Source: Bacillus horti (lineage in GTDB: Bacteria > Bacillota > Bacilli > Caldalkalibacillales > JCM-10596). Taken from it: a stretch of DNA of 64,000 bases. Within the stretch, counting starts at the first letter, position 1; the number at the start of each line of letters is the position of its first letter. The stretch spans positions 186,001 through 250,000 of the forward strand of contig NZ_JAUSTY010000006.1 of the NCBI RefSeq assembly GCF_030813115.1. Direction: 5' to 3'. Position numbers and translations under genes: made by a program. Below the pieces are notes generated by a model. That model did no database searches. It worked only from the letters and a program-made list of their open reading frames with translations, and was not told the origin of the DNA. Below, piece after piece: positions 1 to 9,010 of this stretch.

Positions 1-928
1 TAGTCAGATATCCTGGGAATAAGCCTGCTAGCAATAGGGCAACCCCTTCAATAGTTAAGCCAAAGATAGCCATTTTTATTTTGTCTTTAAGAACATTCGT
101 AAAGATGAGCAAACCTCCAACCAACGCTCCTACTGAAATGGAGGATTGCAGGATTCCCAAGCCCTGTGATCCTATCTCTAGAATTTGATTCGCAATAAAT
201 GTTATATAAACCGTTATCGGAGCCAAGAAGAAGTTAATGATTACTCCTCCAGCTATAATCAAAAATATCAGTTTGCGACTAGAAAGAACATGAACAAGTC
301 CATCCTTAAACTGTTGAAAAAAGTGTCCTTCTACGTCTGTACTCTCTACCGATCTTATAGTTATTCTAGAGTGAAAAAGTACAGCTAAAAGAAAAGCTAC
401 ACCACTTATGGCAAAAGTCACCCAAATATCTGTCACGGCAATCAAGATTCCAGCAAGAGCTGGTCCTAAGATATTGGCCAATTGCTGGGTCATTTGGGAG
501 AGGGAGTTTGCGTTTGGGAGCAAGCTCTTATCTACTAACAAAGGAATAGAAGCAGAGAGGGCAGGACTAAAGAAAGCTGACGCAATGGATGAAGCTATGA
601 CTAAAGCATAGAGCAATATCATGGAGTAATCGATAAATACACTATAGGCAATGAGCAAGATAAGGACTCCATTTATGATGTTGCTAACAAGCAAGATCTG
701 TTTCTTATGATTTTTATCTGCCAAGACTCCGGAAAAGGGCAGACAAAAGATAGCAGGCAGAGAAAAGCAAATGACACTTAAGCCTAAGGCGATCGATGAG
801 CCTGTCGTTTCTATGACATACCACATGAAAGCAATATTGCAAAAACGATGGGCGACTACGGATAAAGTCTGCCCTAACCAGAGCCATAGGTAATTCTTAT
901 CTTTGAATAAGCTACTATCAAATTTCAT
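1..928 (-). CDS. MFS transporter, C-terminus cut by window edge
   Basis: Reading back from an ATG at 928 (preceded by GGAGGAATACACA on the - strand) gives about 309 residues with no stop before position 1. The protein starts MKFDSSLFKDKNYLWLW and consists of successive hydrophobic segments. A motif-A-like loop, GVLADKNHKK, lies at residues 67-76 between TM2 and TM3, as in major facilitator antiporters. The general layout resembles multidrug or macrolide-type MFS exporters. Substrate cannot be told. The gene lies downstream of and in the same direction as an ArsR-type regulator (1139-2221), 210 bp away, with two palindromes in the gap, so metabolite-responsive repression is likely. Confidence 0.85.
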   Translation of the reverse strand, partial: MKFDSSLFKDKNYLWLWLGQTLSVVAHRFCNIAFMWYVIETTGSSIALGLSVICFSLPAIFCLPFSGVLADKNHKKQILLVSNIINGVLILLIAYSVFIDYSMILLYALVIASSIASAFFSPALSASIPLLVDKSLLPNANSLSQMTQQLANILGPALAGILIAVTDIWVTFAISGVAFLLAVLFHSRITIRSVESTDVEGHFFQQFKDGLVHVLSSRKLIFLIIAGGVIINFFLAPITVYITFIANQILEIGSQGLGILQSSISVGALVGGLLIFTNVLKDKIKMAIFGLTIEGVALLLAGLFPGYLT

Positions 929-962
929 TGTGTATTCCTCCTGATTATTAATATTGTTAATT

Positions 963-1000
963 TAATTATCGTGATAATTATGTTTCGATAAATATCGAAA
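963..1000. promoter_or_regulatory. Two adjacent palindromes, candidate ArsR operators
   Basis: TAATTATC-GT-GATAATTA (963-980) and TTTCGATA-AA-TATCGAAA (983-1000) are both perfect 8+2+8 inverted repeats separated by 2 bp. They sit 35-72 bp upstream of the MFS start codon, where a repressor would block transcription. Binding by the neighbouring ArsR protein is inferred. Confidence 0.5.
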
Positions 1001-1138
1001 GTTATCTTAAAAAAAGAGAAATGAATCAGCCTACTAACAGCAGATTAAGCTTTATCATCTCTAAATAGACAGTAATAACTTAGCATTTAATTACATGACA
1101 TAATTTTAGCTTATAAAAAACAGAATGAATTATATTTG

Positions 1139-2221
1139 TTAGTTCATCAAAGATTTGGTTAGATGCTGCATCAGTTTTTCTATCTCATCCTTGTTTACCT
1201 TAAAATAGACTTTGTTTTCCATCCTTGTAGAGCTCACAATACCGATAGAAGCCAGAACAGACAGATGATGCGAGATAGTTGAATTGGACAACTCAAGCTT
1301 TTGTGCTAGCTCATACCCATATAAGGCTCCATTGCTTAAATGTTTAATAATCCGAATTCGTTTTTCATCGGCAAGGATTTTAAAGGCATCAAAAGCTTGT
1401 TTTTCATCAATCGTTGTTTCCTCAAGACTTCGAACATGCTGAACACCATAGACATATAGGTGACAGTTTCTTTCTGCTAACTCAGAGGACAAGGAAGCCT
1501 TATGATAGAAGTAAGAGGGACAAAGAACAATGGATTGAGCTGAGTCTATAACTTCCCCATGAGTTCTGAAAAAGGGAAAGATATCCTTTAATATTTCCTT
1601 ACCCCTACTATCTATAAGGGCACGGATTTCTTGTGCACTTTTTGTTTGATGCTCTAGCCAGGACATGACTTCTTGACTAAAATAATGCTCATAACAAAGG
1701 GTTATTAGTTTTATTAATCTATTCTTAGTTTCCTTTAAATCAGTATATAAGTAACTCAGCTTCCATTTCTCTATTTCAGGTAGATTGCTCTTTCTGATAA
1801 ACTGAATAACTGCCTTAAAATCATTGGGATCTACCGTATCCTCTGGCGTAAAGCCTGTTTGTAGAAAGGAAGAGTATAGTTGATCAGCTGGAGTCCTTTC
1901 TAAAACGGAAATAAACTCTTCAATAGATTCGTAGCAATTGTTCTTCAGGGCAAAGCCAATCATCGTTAATCCAATGAAGCTTTCATAATGGAAAAAAACC
2001 TCTAGCTCCTTTTTAATATGTTCAGATAAGGTATTTCTTGTTTTTTCAACCCATTGATTTAATTTGAATTGATGAGGGTCATCTGCTCCTGTATTCTTAG
2101 GATCATTGTCATTATTAATCTCAAGCTCCTCATGACTCTGAAGCCTATACATGGAGGCTAGCAGCTCAAATACTGGAGATATGATCACTTTAATATGATG
2201 AGTAGTGTGATTTTGATTCAT
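1139..2221 (-). CDS. ArsR-family transcriptional regulator with large N-terminal domain
   Basis: 360 residues from the ATG at 2221, chosen because GGAGGAAAAG stands directly before it; an upstream in-frame ATG at 2281 lacks such a site. The last ~85 residues form an ArsR winged helix (FKILADEKRIRIIKHL, then ELSNSTISHHLSVLASIGIV as recognition helix, and a beta-wing ENKVYFKV). The first ~270 residues are not a standard metal-binding ArsR; they resemble the long ligand-sensing N-terminal regions of ArsR proteins paired with MFS pumps. No CxC-type metal site is visible. Probably controls the MFS gene downstream. Confidence 0.8.
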   Translation of the reverse strand: MNQNHTTHHIKVIISPVFELLASMYRLQSHEELEINNDNDPKNTGADDPHQFKLNQWVEKTRNTLSEHIKKELEVFFHYESFIGLTMIGFALKNNCYESIEEFISVLERTPADQLYSSFLQTGFTPEDTVDPNDFKAVIQFIRKSNLPEIEKWKLSYLYTDLKETKNRLIKLITLCYEHYFSQEVMSWLEHQTKSAQEIRALIDSRGKEILKDIFPFFRTHGEVIDSAQSIVLCPSYFYHKASLSSELAERNCHLYVYGVQHVRSLEETTIDEKQAFDAFKILADEKRIRIIKHLSNGALYGYELAQKLELSNSTISHHLSVLASIGIVSSTRMENKVYFKVNKDEIEKLMQHLTKSLMN

Positions 2222-2439
2222 CTTTTCCTCCAAATAGTTTTTATTGAGTTTAATTCTATAGATTAATTCGATTATTGTCAAATGTATATTTTTATCAATA
2301 TAGAATATGAAAGTGAAATGTATTTCGTTCTCCCTCTAAAGACGGATATATGCTCATACTCTAGGCTTATTGAACACCATCTTCAATATGCTTATACTAA
2401 AAAGTAGGAATAGTTTGTATTTTGTGAAATAAAAAGGAG

Positions 2440-4236
2440 ATGGTTCAGTTGATTACTTTCCCCAAACCTACTATTGAGCAATTCTTAAGAACGTATTTAA
2501 TCTCAAATTTTGCTGTTTCCAGGGATGAAACGAAGCTAGTATATAGTAGCAATATGAATGGAAAATTTAATTTATGGGCCCTTGATTTACCTGAAAAACG
2601 CCCATATCAGTTTGCTCAGCACGATCAGGCCTGTGATTTTCTAGATTTTGATCAAGATAATCGTTTTTTATTAGCTGGTTTTGATCAGGATGGGGATGAG
2701 AATTTCCATATCTATGCTTTACCATTTGAAGGTGGTCTGCCGCAGCCGTTAGTCGCTGGTGACAAATCGGATAGATTTTTCTATGAAAAATTGACTAAGA
2801 ATGGAGAGCACCTCTACTATGTAACGACTAAAGATAATCCAAGTCTTTTAAACTCTCATCGCTATAATATAAAAACAGGAGAGGATGAGCTTATATATAA
2901 AGGATCAGAAACGGCCACATCTTTAGGTGCTGTAGCTCCAGAAGAAGAAAGCTTTGTAACCACTCAATTTTATAGCAATGTCTTTTCAATTTCATATGTT
3001 CATACCAAAGCTGGTAAGGTTTCTTTAACCCCTGACCCGACTAAGGTGCATTCTACTCGAGGAATTGTCTATCAGAATGACTCATCTCTATTTTTTATTA
3101 CGGACTATGAGAGTGAATATCCTTATGTCGCTCATTTCGATATTCCCTCACAGACATTTACCCCTTATTTAAGCATTGAAAATGAAAGTGTGACTACAAT
3201 AAAATGGCATGAACAAACTCGTACTTTGTGGATCATAACAGAGAAAGGCGTCGTAGATCATCTCTACGCCTATGATACTGTTAATGAAAAGCTAATAAAG
3301 GTCGATACTCCAGTCGATATCATCGAGCAATTAACAATTGCAGATAGTGGAACAGTTTATATACTAGGAAAAAGTGCTGTTCTTCCTCTGAACATTTTCT
3401 GCAAGAAAATAGATGAACAGTGGGAGGCGCTGACAGCTAATAGAGTGTTAGGAGTAGCAGAAGACAGGCTAGTTGATCCTGAGATTGTCTCATATAGTTC
3501 CTTTGATGATTTAGAAATCGAAGCTCTGCTTTTCCGAGCTAAGGAGGATGTAGCTAACGGATACACTGTTTTTTGGCCCCATGGTGGACCACAAGCTGCT
3601 GAACGAAAGTCCTACAGAGCGTTGTTTCAATGCCTGTTGAGTAGTGGCTACAATATATTTGCCCCTAATTTTAGAGGGAGCTCCGGCTATGGGTCTACAT
3701 TTATTAAGCTTGTGGAAAGAGATTGGGGTGGCGGACCGCGACTTGACTGTGTAGCTGGAATAGAATGGCTTTTTGAGCAAGGGATATCTAATAGGGAGAA
3801 GCTATTTGTTGTAGGAAGAAGCTATGGGGGTTACATGACATTGTTGCTTGCTGGAAGACACCCCGAATACTTTAAAGCAGCCATTGATACGGTAGGACCA
3901 AGTAATCTATTTAGCTTTATTGAATCTGTACCTGAGCACTGGAAACCATTAATTAAGCTAGTAGTTGGAGATCCAATTGAAGACAAGAAAAAGCTGGAAG
4001 AGGATTCCCCGATTAGGTATCTAGATCAGATGAAAAATCCAATCTTCATTATTCAAGGGGCCAATGATCCAAGAACTGTAAAACGAGAATCTGATCAAAT
4101 TGTTGAGGCGTTAAAAGCTAATGGAGTAGACATAGAATACCTAGTGTTTGAAGATGAAGGTCATGACTTTGCTAAGAAAGAAAATGAAATCATAGCGTAT
4201 AAGAGAATGATTGAATTTTTGGATAAGCATCAATAG
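2440..4236 (+). CDS. S9 family serine peptidase (acylaminoacyl/oligopeptidase type)
   Basis: 598 residues, normal length for the family. Residues ~1-340 carry the repeated beta-strand pattern of a propeller; residues ~360-598 are an alpha/beta-hydrolase peptidase domain. The nucleophile elbow GRSYGGYM puts the catalytic Ser near residue 464; the Asp is in GANDPRT (~541) and the His in DEGHDF (~574). HGGPQ is the oxyanion-hole segment. No signal peptide, so cytoplasmic digestion of short peptides is expected. AAAGGAG abuts the ATG closely, and a TTG three codons later has better spacing, so the start may be there. Monocistronic. Confidence 0.9.
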   Translation: MVQLITFPKPTIEQFLRTYLISNFAVSRDETKLVYSSNMNGKFNLWALDLPEKRPYQFAQHDQACDFLDFDQDNRFLLAGFDQDGDENFHIYALPFEGGLPQPLVAGDKSDRFFYEKLTKNGEHLYYVTTKDNPSLLNSHRYNIKTGEDELIYKGSETATSLGAVAPEEESFVTTQFYSNVFSISYVHTKAGKVSLTPDPTKVHSTRGIVYQNDSSLFFITDYESEYPYVAHFDIPSQTFTPYLSIENESVTTIKWHEQTRTLWIITEKGVVDHLYAYDTVNEKLIKVDTPVDIIEQLTIADSGTVYILGKSAVLPLNIFCKKIDEQWEALTANRVLGVAEDRLVDPEIVSYSSFDDLEIEALLFRAKEDVANGYTVFWPHGGPQAAERKSYRALFQCLLSSGYNIFAPNFRGSSGYGSTFIKLVERDWGGGPRLDCVAGIEWLFEQGISNREKLFVVGRSYGGYMTLLLAGRHPEYFKAAIDTVGPSNLFSFIESVPEHWKPLIKLVVGDPIEDKKKLEEDSPIRYLDQMKNPIFIIQGANDPRTVKRESDQIVEALKANGVDIEYLVFEDEGHDFAKKENEIIAYKRMIEFLDKHQ

Positions 4237-4347
4237 ACACCTCTCTTAAGCAGCATTTTTTGTCGAGTCGAATGCTTTGTTATCCTCTAGAAACCTGCCA
4301 TTTCCTGCGCTTACCTAGGAAATAATCATTATTTCTCCAAGCATTCC

Positions 4348-5256
4348 TTACATACTTGACCAATGATCTGAGGCAAAGTTTAAAAATGCCTCCGTAGCAG
4401 AAGAGTGAGTGGAGGTAGGACCATGAACCATAGAAAATGATCGTTTAAATGACACACCTTGAATAGGAACGGTGCGTAAAGAACCTAGCATCAGTTCCTT
4501 TTTTATGGCTGCTTTTGAGATAACAGATATTCCAGCGCCAGATTCAACCATGGATTTTATAGACTCTGTACTAGCAAGCTCCAGAATAATATTAAGCTTA
4601 TCTAAGGGCAGCTTATGCTGACTGAAGCTATCCTCCATTACTTTACGGGTTCCAGAGCCTTCTTCTCTAATAATAAAAGGAAGTTGAAATAACTCCGTAA
4701 CAGAAATACTATCTTTTTCTGCCGAAATTAGCTTTGGATCCTTGGAAGAGGTAATAACAACGAGTTCATCCTCCATAAAGGGATGAAACACCAGATCAGG
4801 ATGAGAGATAGGTGCCTCAATGAAACCGATATCTATGGCACCATTAGTTAATTTTTTAATGATTTCATTTGAATTAAATAGTTCTACTAGTAAGCTCACA
4901 TTGGGATAAGCTTTTTTAAAATCTCCTAATAAGGTGGGGATCACATATTCACCTGTGGTTAGGCTAGCTCCGATATGCAAGCTCCCATGTACAGAGGAAG
5001 TTAGTTGAGCAAGATCCTTCTCCGCCTTGTTAAGCAATTGTAGAATTTGTTGAGCATAGTGAAAAAGGATCTTTCCTGATTCAGTAAGCTCAACTTTTTT
5101 TGTCGTTCGCTCAAACAGCTTTACCTGAAACATTGCTTCAAGCTGCTGGATTTGCATACTGACTGTAGGCTGTGAAACGTGTAAGAGCTTGGCGGTATCG
5201 GAAAAGCTTTTTTGTGTAGCTGCCGTTGTAAAAACTTTTAAATGCTCAATGTTCAT
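4348..5256 (-). CDS. LysR-family transcriptional regulator
   Basis: 302 residues, typical LysR length. Winged HTH at residues 1-60 (FSDTAKLLHVSQPTVSMQIQQLE), followed by a periplasmic-binding-protein-like effector domain (~88-295). The gene starts 22 bp after the YeiH-family gene in the same direction, so the two are probably co-transcribed. LysR-YeiH pairs are common in bacteria and the regulators are often of the CysB/CysL sulfur-metabolism type; whether this one senses a sulfur compound is inference. It is convergent with the S9 peptidase gene. Confidence 0.88.
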   Translation of the reverse strand: MNIEHLKVFTTAATQKSFSDTAKLLHVSQPTVSMQIQQLEAMFQVKLFERTTKKVELTESGKILFHYAQQILQLLNKAEKDLAQLTSSVHGSLHIGASLTTGEYVIPTLLGDFKKAYPNVSLLVELFNSNEIIKKLTNGAIDIGFIEAPISHPDLVFHPFMEDELVVITSSKDPKLISAEKDSISVTELFQLPFIIREEGSGTRKVMEDSFSQHKLPLDKLNIILELASTESIKSMVESGAGISVISKAAIKKELMLGSLRTVPIQGVSFKRSFSMVHGPTSTHSSATEAFLNFASDHWSSM

Positions 5257-5278
5257 CTGTTCAACACATGCCTTTTCA

Positions 5279-6307
5279 TTAGAATATCAGCAGGAGAAGG
5301 GGAACGAGCAGAACTAATGCTAGAAAGCCCATACCCCCAACTAGAATTGGTTTATAACCTGCTTGTTTAACATCCTGAAAGCTAATACTTAGTCCAAGTC
5401 CTGCCATAGCCATAGCAAGAAGAAACACACTTGAGCTAACAGAAAAGTGAATGAAGCCTTGTGGAAGCTGGACTAAGGTATTAATCATGCAACTCGCCAG
5501 AAAACCTACTATAAACCATGGAACAGGAAGCTTTTTAAGCTTAACTCTATTTTTCTCCTGAGCATCACTAGGCTTAAATAAATAAGCTAATACGATGGCT
5601 GCTGGAATGAGTAAGACAACTCGTCCTAGCTTAACAAGGATGGCAATCTCTTCGCTTGTGGAGCCACCTTGCGCACTTGCAGCAAGAACATGAGCAAGCT
5701 CTTGAAATGTAGCGCCGACAAAGAATCCGTAGAGATACGGGTCCACGTTTAAGATAGGATAGACGAATGTAAGCACAACTGTTCCAATCGTGCCCAAAAT
5801 GGAAATACAAGCTATAGATAGAACCGTATGTGCTTTTTTAGCACCTATCAATGGAGCTACTGCAACAATAGCTGCTGCTCCACAAATTGCCGTACCTACA
5901 GCAATTAAAGCTGTATAAAATCTATCGAGCGAAAGCCAACGACCAATTAAAATAACGAGCACGATAGTAAAAACAATGACTGTGATATCTATCAGTATAA
6001 CAGAAAACCCTGCTTCAATAATCTGGTTGAAGTTGATGCGAAACCCCATTAAGATAATTCCTGCTCGTAGAAGCATTTTACTACTGAAGGTTACTCCCTC
6101 TTTTGTATGTGTTGGTTGTCCGAAAATGTGCCTCCACAGCACTCCTAATCCTATAGCTAAGATCATAGCTCCTATCACGGAAAGTACAGGTAGCTTTGAT
6201 AAGTAGACGGCTATGCTTGCTAATAGTAAGGTTAAGAATATTCCTTTTATGAAATCGATAGTAATGACATTTTTCAATCTATATAAGGTGCTTGTTAGGT
6301 TTTTCAT
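5279..6307 (-). CDS. YeiH/UPF0324 family membrane protein (putative sulfate exporter)
   Basis: 342 residues with about ten hydrophobic segments, starting MKNLTSTLYRLKNVITIDFIKG. Family-typical stretches are seen: LRAGIILMGFRINFNQI, GTAICGAAAIVAVAPLIGA, and GFFVGATFQELAHVLAA. The family is annotated as putative sulfate/sulfonate exporters, but the substrate is poorly proven. The downstream LysR gene probably regulates it. A palindrome 114-131 bp upstream of the start is a candidate LysR site. Confidence 0.87.
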   Translation of the reverse strand: MKNLTSTLYRLKNVITIDFIKGIFLTLLLASIAVYLSKLPVLSVIGAMILAIGLGVLWRHIFGQPTHTKEGVTFSSKMLLRAGIILMGFRINFNQIIEAGFSVILIDITVIVFTIVLVILIGRWLSLDRFYTALIAVGTAICGAAAIVAVAPLIGAKKAHTVLSIACISILGTIGTVVLTFVYPILNVDPYLYGFFVGATFQELAHVLAASAQGGSTSEEIAILVKLGRVVLLIPAAIVLAYLFKPSDAQEKNRVKLKKLPVPWFIVGFLASCMINTLVQLPQGFIHFSVSSSVFLLAMAMAGLGLSISFQDVKQAGYKPILVGGMGFLALVLLVPLLLLIF

Positions 6308-6420
6308 GTTGATTTTACGCTAAGCTATGTAAGCTTATCCTCCTTTTCACTCTCTATATACCAACAGTAGCACAGCTAAGCTGGTTCATTTATTCGAATC
6401 TATAATGCTGCTTATTTAAT

Positions 6421-6438
6421 ACGCTTATAAATAAGCGT
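6421..6438. promoter_or_regulatory. Perfect palindrome upstream of the YeiH-family gene
   Basis: ACGCTTAT-AA-ATAAGCGT is a perfect 8+2+8 inverted repeat. It lies in the 291-bp gap between the YeiH-family gene (start 6307) and the gene at 6599. A broader CTTATTT/AAATAAG repeat surrounds it. Position and symmetry fit a LysR activator/repressor site, but binding is inferred. Confidence 0.45.
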
Positions 6439-6598
6439 GTCGTAAAAGTTAAATGAGTGAAAGTGAAAATACAAGAAGGGATAACGGGGGAGGTCATTGC
6501 TTCATTCGAGGGGTAGGTAACTAGAAAAAACTTGTTTCTGAAGAAAGAAACCAACAAACTCTCCCACTCGTATATATTGATTAAAAGGAGGTAAATCA

Positions 6599-7120
6599 AT
6601 GACTACTTTTTCAATGATAAAAAAAGAGCAGCAATTCCATATATATAATTCTGACGGGGTTAAACTAGCTGAGGTCCGTAAGCTACACGCGGAGCACTAC
6701 GAAAAAGACCACGCCTTTGTTTATAAAAGCAGAAACGATGATCGCTTCGTCCATCTAGGCGTAAAAAAGGGACGACTTCTCTTTGCTCAATATTTACTTC
6801 AATTCGACCATGAGAGCTATTTGTTTCAAGATCACAAAGCAAAAACATTACTTTATTATGCTGTTTCAGGAAGTATAAAGGGAAAGCCTATTTATCTAGA
6901 GGAGAATTGGGATGGCCACATTGAGCTAAAGGAAGATGGGGACAAGGTAGCTATTTTGAAGCCTTATTTAATTAGGAGTGGAGCTGATATCGAGATCCTT
7001 CAAGAAGCTGATAATGAGCTTTACTTACCAATCCTGACGCTTTTTTACTTTATGTATCAGATTTATAAAAAAGAGTCGGATTTTATTGATGATCTTATTG
7101 AAGAGGTGGTGGATTTCTAA
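6599..7120 (+). CDS. Small tubby-like/LURP-like barrel protein, function unknown
   Basis: 173 residues; the ATG follows AAAAGGAGGTAAATCA, a near-perfect Shine-Dalgarno. The sequence is a run of short alternating polar and hydrophobic strands (FHIYNSDGVKLAEV, RFVHLGVKKGRLLFAQYLL, KTLLYYAVSGSIKGKPIYLEE) ending in a hydrophobic helix and an acidic tail (DFIDDLIEEVVDF). This recalls the tubby C-terminal-like (YxjI/LURP) fold common in Bacillus, but no diagnostic motif proves it. No signal peptide. Cytoplasmic or membrane-associated; no operon partner. Confidence 0.65.
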   Translation: MTTFSMIKKEQQFHIYNSDGVKLAEVRKLHAEHYEKDHAFVYKSRNDDRFVHLGVKKGRLLFAQYLLQFDHESYLFQDHKAKTLLYYAVSGSIKGKPIYLEENWDGHIELKEDGDKVAILKPYLIRSGADIEILQEADNELYLPILTLFYFMYQIYKKESDFIDDLIEEVVDF

Positions 7121-7135
7121 ACGTGACCGTAGTAG

Positions 7136-7165
7136 AAAAAAGAGCTTAAACGATCGTTTAAGCTC
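7136..7165 (-). terminator. Rho-independent terminator of the 7218-7469 gene
   Basis: A perfect 24-bp palindrome (7142-7165; arms GAGCTTAAACGA and its complement) is followed, reading the - strand, by a TTTTTT run (7141-7136). The U tract exists only on the - strand, so it ends the Pro/Tyr-rich gene rather than the + strand gene at 6599. Confidence 0.75.
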
Positions 7166-7217
7166 AAAACAATATATATAAAAGATGTCATGTATATATA
7201 CAGACAAGGATTATCTC

Positions 7218-7469
7218 TTAATATGGGTAACCTCCATATGGGTAAGGATATGGTGGATAATACGGTGGGTAATAAGGTGGATATATTGGAATTACAATTG
7301 GCCTTGGAAAGAATGGGCGATGGAAAAAAGGTCTTCCAAAGGGTCTTCCAAAAGGGCCTCCAAAAAATGGTCTTCTCCCACCAAAGAATACTCTTTCATC
7401 ATTCCCATACGCTGAATCCACAGAATATGGGGCATTATTTTCTTGACTTCCCATTTGCTGATCGTACAT
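7218..7469 (-). CDS. Small Pro/Phe/Tyr/Arg-rich protein, possible spore-coat component
   Basis: 83 residues starting MYDQQMGSQENNAPYS; GAGGAGGTATAAAC precedes the ATG, and a strong terminator follows the stop, so this low-complexity frame is real. After a polar N-terminus it becomes GRRPFFGG, repeated GRPF units, then repeated PPYYPPYY/PYPYP units. Such Tyr/Pro/Gly-rich small proteins are typical of Bacillus spore coat and crust. CATATTCTA (7513-7505, - strand) matches a SigK/SigE-type -10 (CATAnnnTA), supporting sporulation expression; no clear -35 was found. Function is inference. Confidence 0.72.
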   Translation of the reverse strand: MYDQQMGSQENNAPYSVDSAYGNDERVFFGGRRPFFGGPFGRPFGRPFFHRPFFPRPIVIPIYPPYYPPYYPPYPYPYGGYPY

Positions 7470-7504
7470 GTTTATACCTCCTCATTTTTATCTCTTTTTC
7501 TTTA

Positions 7505-7513
7505 TAGAATATG
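7505..7513 (-). promoter_or_regulatory. Possible SigK/SigE -10 element
   Basis: CATATTCTA on the - strand, about 36 bp before the start codon of the Pro/Tyr-rich gene, fits the mother-cell sigma consensus CATAnnnTA. No convincing -35 at 16-17 bp, so this is tentative. Confidence 0.3.
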
Positions 7514-7755
7514 AAAAACTGAAAAAAATTCTTGGGTGTTTGTCACGAGCCTCTCAACTTTTACCTATTTTTTTTGAGAACAGATTAGACATATAGAATG
7601 AAGGAGAAGGACTAGAGTTTAAGATGAATCGGAGGGACGATAAAATTTATATATATATAGGAGCAAAGGTAGAAGCAATAGAGGGATCAATAAACAATTG
7701 TAGAATGAATATAAGGTGTGATTTAAATAACTTCTTAGAGTAGGAGGAGAGGAAC

Positions 7756-8286
7756 ATAGAATATATAAGAGATTATGCGATGTATGTAGCGATATTTGGC
7801 GTTTTTAGTATGAGTTGGTTTGGTTGGGCGCAAGAAAATCCTAGAAAGAGCTGGAGAAAGTACCTTGGAATGGCTTCAGGACTTTCTCTTTTAATCGGAC
7901 TACTAGGTGTATATTTAAGTGTTACTCACTGGAATGAAGCAACTGTTCTTTCTAGTTCAGCAGTATTCAGGAATTATCTTATATTTGTATACATAGAGTT
8001 TTTCTTAGCTGGTCTAGGAGCATTTCTGTTGATCAAATTCAAAAGAAAAGATTTTGTAGCTCCTTGGATCGCATTTATTGTAGGTATTCACTTCATTTGG
8101 CTAAAAGAAGTCTTTCAGGATGCTAGCTTGTATGTATTAGCCGTACTTCTTGTTACTGTCTCGATCATCTCACTTTTCATTTCGAAGAGGCTAAGTGTAC
8201 CTAACAGTGCTATTACCGGGATTGGCTCAGGAATTGTATTATTAGGATTCGCCATATTAGGTTTAATAAGGTTTTTGTCCGTTTAG
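7756..8286 (+). CDS. Six-TM membrane protein, probable AUA start
   Basis: The first in-frame ATG is at 7780, but it lacks a ribosome site. AGGAGG at 7742-7747 is instead spaced 8 nt from an in-frame ATA at 7756, giving (M)EYIRDYAMYVAIFGVFSMSW, 176 residues. Six hydrophobic helices follow (starts near residues 9, 40, 72, 100, 125 and 150). FSMSWFGWAQENPRKSW looks like a conserved N-terminal motif of a Bacillus membrane family I cannot name. Function unknown. The ATA could be a mutated ATG or a true rare start; translation would then be weak or begin at 7780. Confidence 0.65.
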   Translation: MEYIRDYAMYVAIFGVFSMSWFGWAQENPRKSWRKYLGMASGLSLLIGLLGVYLSVTHWNEATVLSSSAVFRNYLIFVYIEFFLAGLGAFLLIKFKRKDFVAPWIAFIVGIHFIWLKEVFQDASLYVLAVLLVTVSIISLFISKRLSVPNSAITGIGSGIVLLGFAILGLIRFLSV

Positions 8287-8424
8287 TTTTTGAAGCTTAG
8301 AATCATTATCATATTTTTGTAAAATAATCAAGAAACTGTCGATATAAAAATAAACGGGTACATTAGGGCATAATTTTTTCATTTATTCTATGATCATCTT
8401 GCCACATAGATAGGAGGGAAAGTT

Positions 8425-8985
8425 TTGAATCCATTACTTTTAGAATTTCCAACTGAGTTTCATACAGAACGTCTTCATATCAGGATGCCTTATCCAGGAG
8501 ATGGTCAAAAGGTACATCATGCAAAATTAGCATCGATGAAGGAACTGCGACCATGGATGCCCTTCGCCCAAGAAGAGGGAACAGAAGAAGAGACAGAAGC
8601 CAATATTCGAGAGGCGTATGTTAACTTTTTAAAACGCGAAGATTTGAGATTTTTAGCGTTTTTGAAGGATACAGGAGAGTTAGTTGTTTCAACAGGCTTA
8701 CACCGAATCAACTGGAAGGTGCCGAAGTTTGAGATAGGCTATTGGGTTGATACCAGACACAGTGGGAAAGGGTACGTCAGTGAGGCTGCTCAAGGGCTCG
8801 CAGATTATGCCTTTGAACAGCTAAAGGCACGTCGTGTAGAAATTCGTTGCGATGCGCTGAACGAGAAAAGCCGAGCTGTTGCTGAAAGAATTGGCTTTCG
8901 ATTAGAAGGAATTTTAAGAAACGATAGTCTTTCAGTCACTGGTGACGAACTTCGTGATACATGTATTTTTGCTAAAACAAAATAA
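8425..8985 (+). CDS. GNAT acetyltransferase, RimJ/RimL type
   Basis: 186 residues from a TTG start at 8425, chosen for the upstream TAGGAGGGAAAG. The N-terminus (TERLHIRMPYPGDGQKVHHA) and the strand IGYWVDTRHSGKGYVSEAA, which holds the acetyl-CoA pyrophosphate loop RHSGKGY, identify the RimJ/RimL/YjdJ branch of GNATs. The end ERIGFRLEGILRNDSL is also typical. Members acetylate ribosomal-protein N-termini or small amines; the substrate here is unknown. The next gene begins about 25 bp after the stop and may be co-transcribed. Confidence 0.88.
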   Translation: MNPLLLEFPTEFHTERLHIRMPYPGDGQKVHHAKLASMKELRPWMPFAQEEGTEEETEANIREAYVNFLKREDLRFLAFLKDTGELVVSTGLHRINWKVPKFEIGYWVDTRHSGKGYVSEAAQGLADYAFEQLKARRVEIRCDALNEKSRAVAERIGFRLEGILRNDSLSVTGDELRDTCIFAKTK

Positions 8986-9010
8986 GAGAAAGACAATGGT
9001 AGGTGTGAGG

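Noticed and set aside
7185-7507. Two overlapping + strand frames opposite the Pro/Tyr-rich gene.
   Set aside because: They are shadows of the repetitive - strand gene, which has the ribosome site and terminator.
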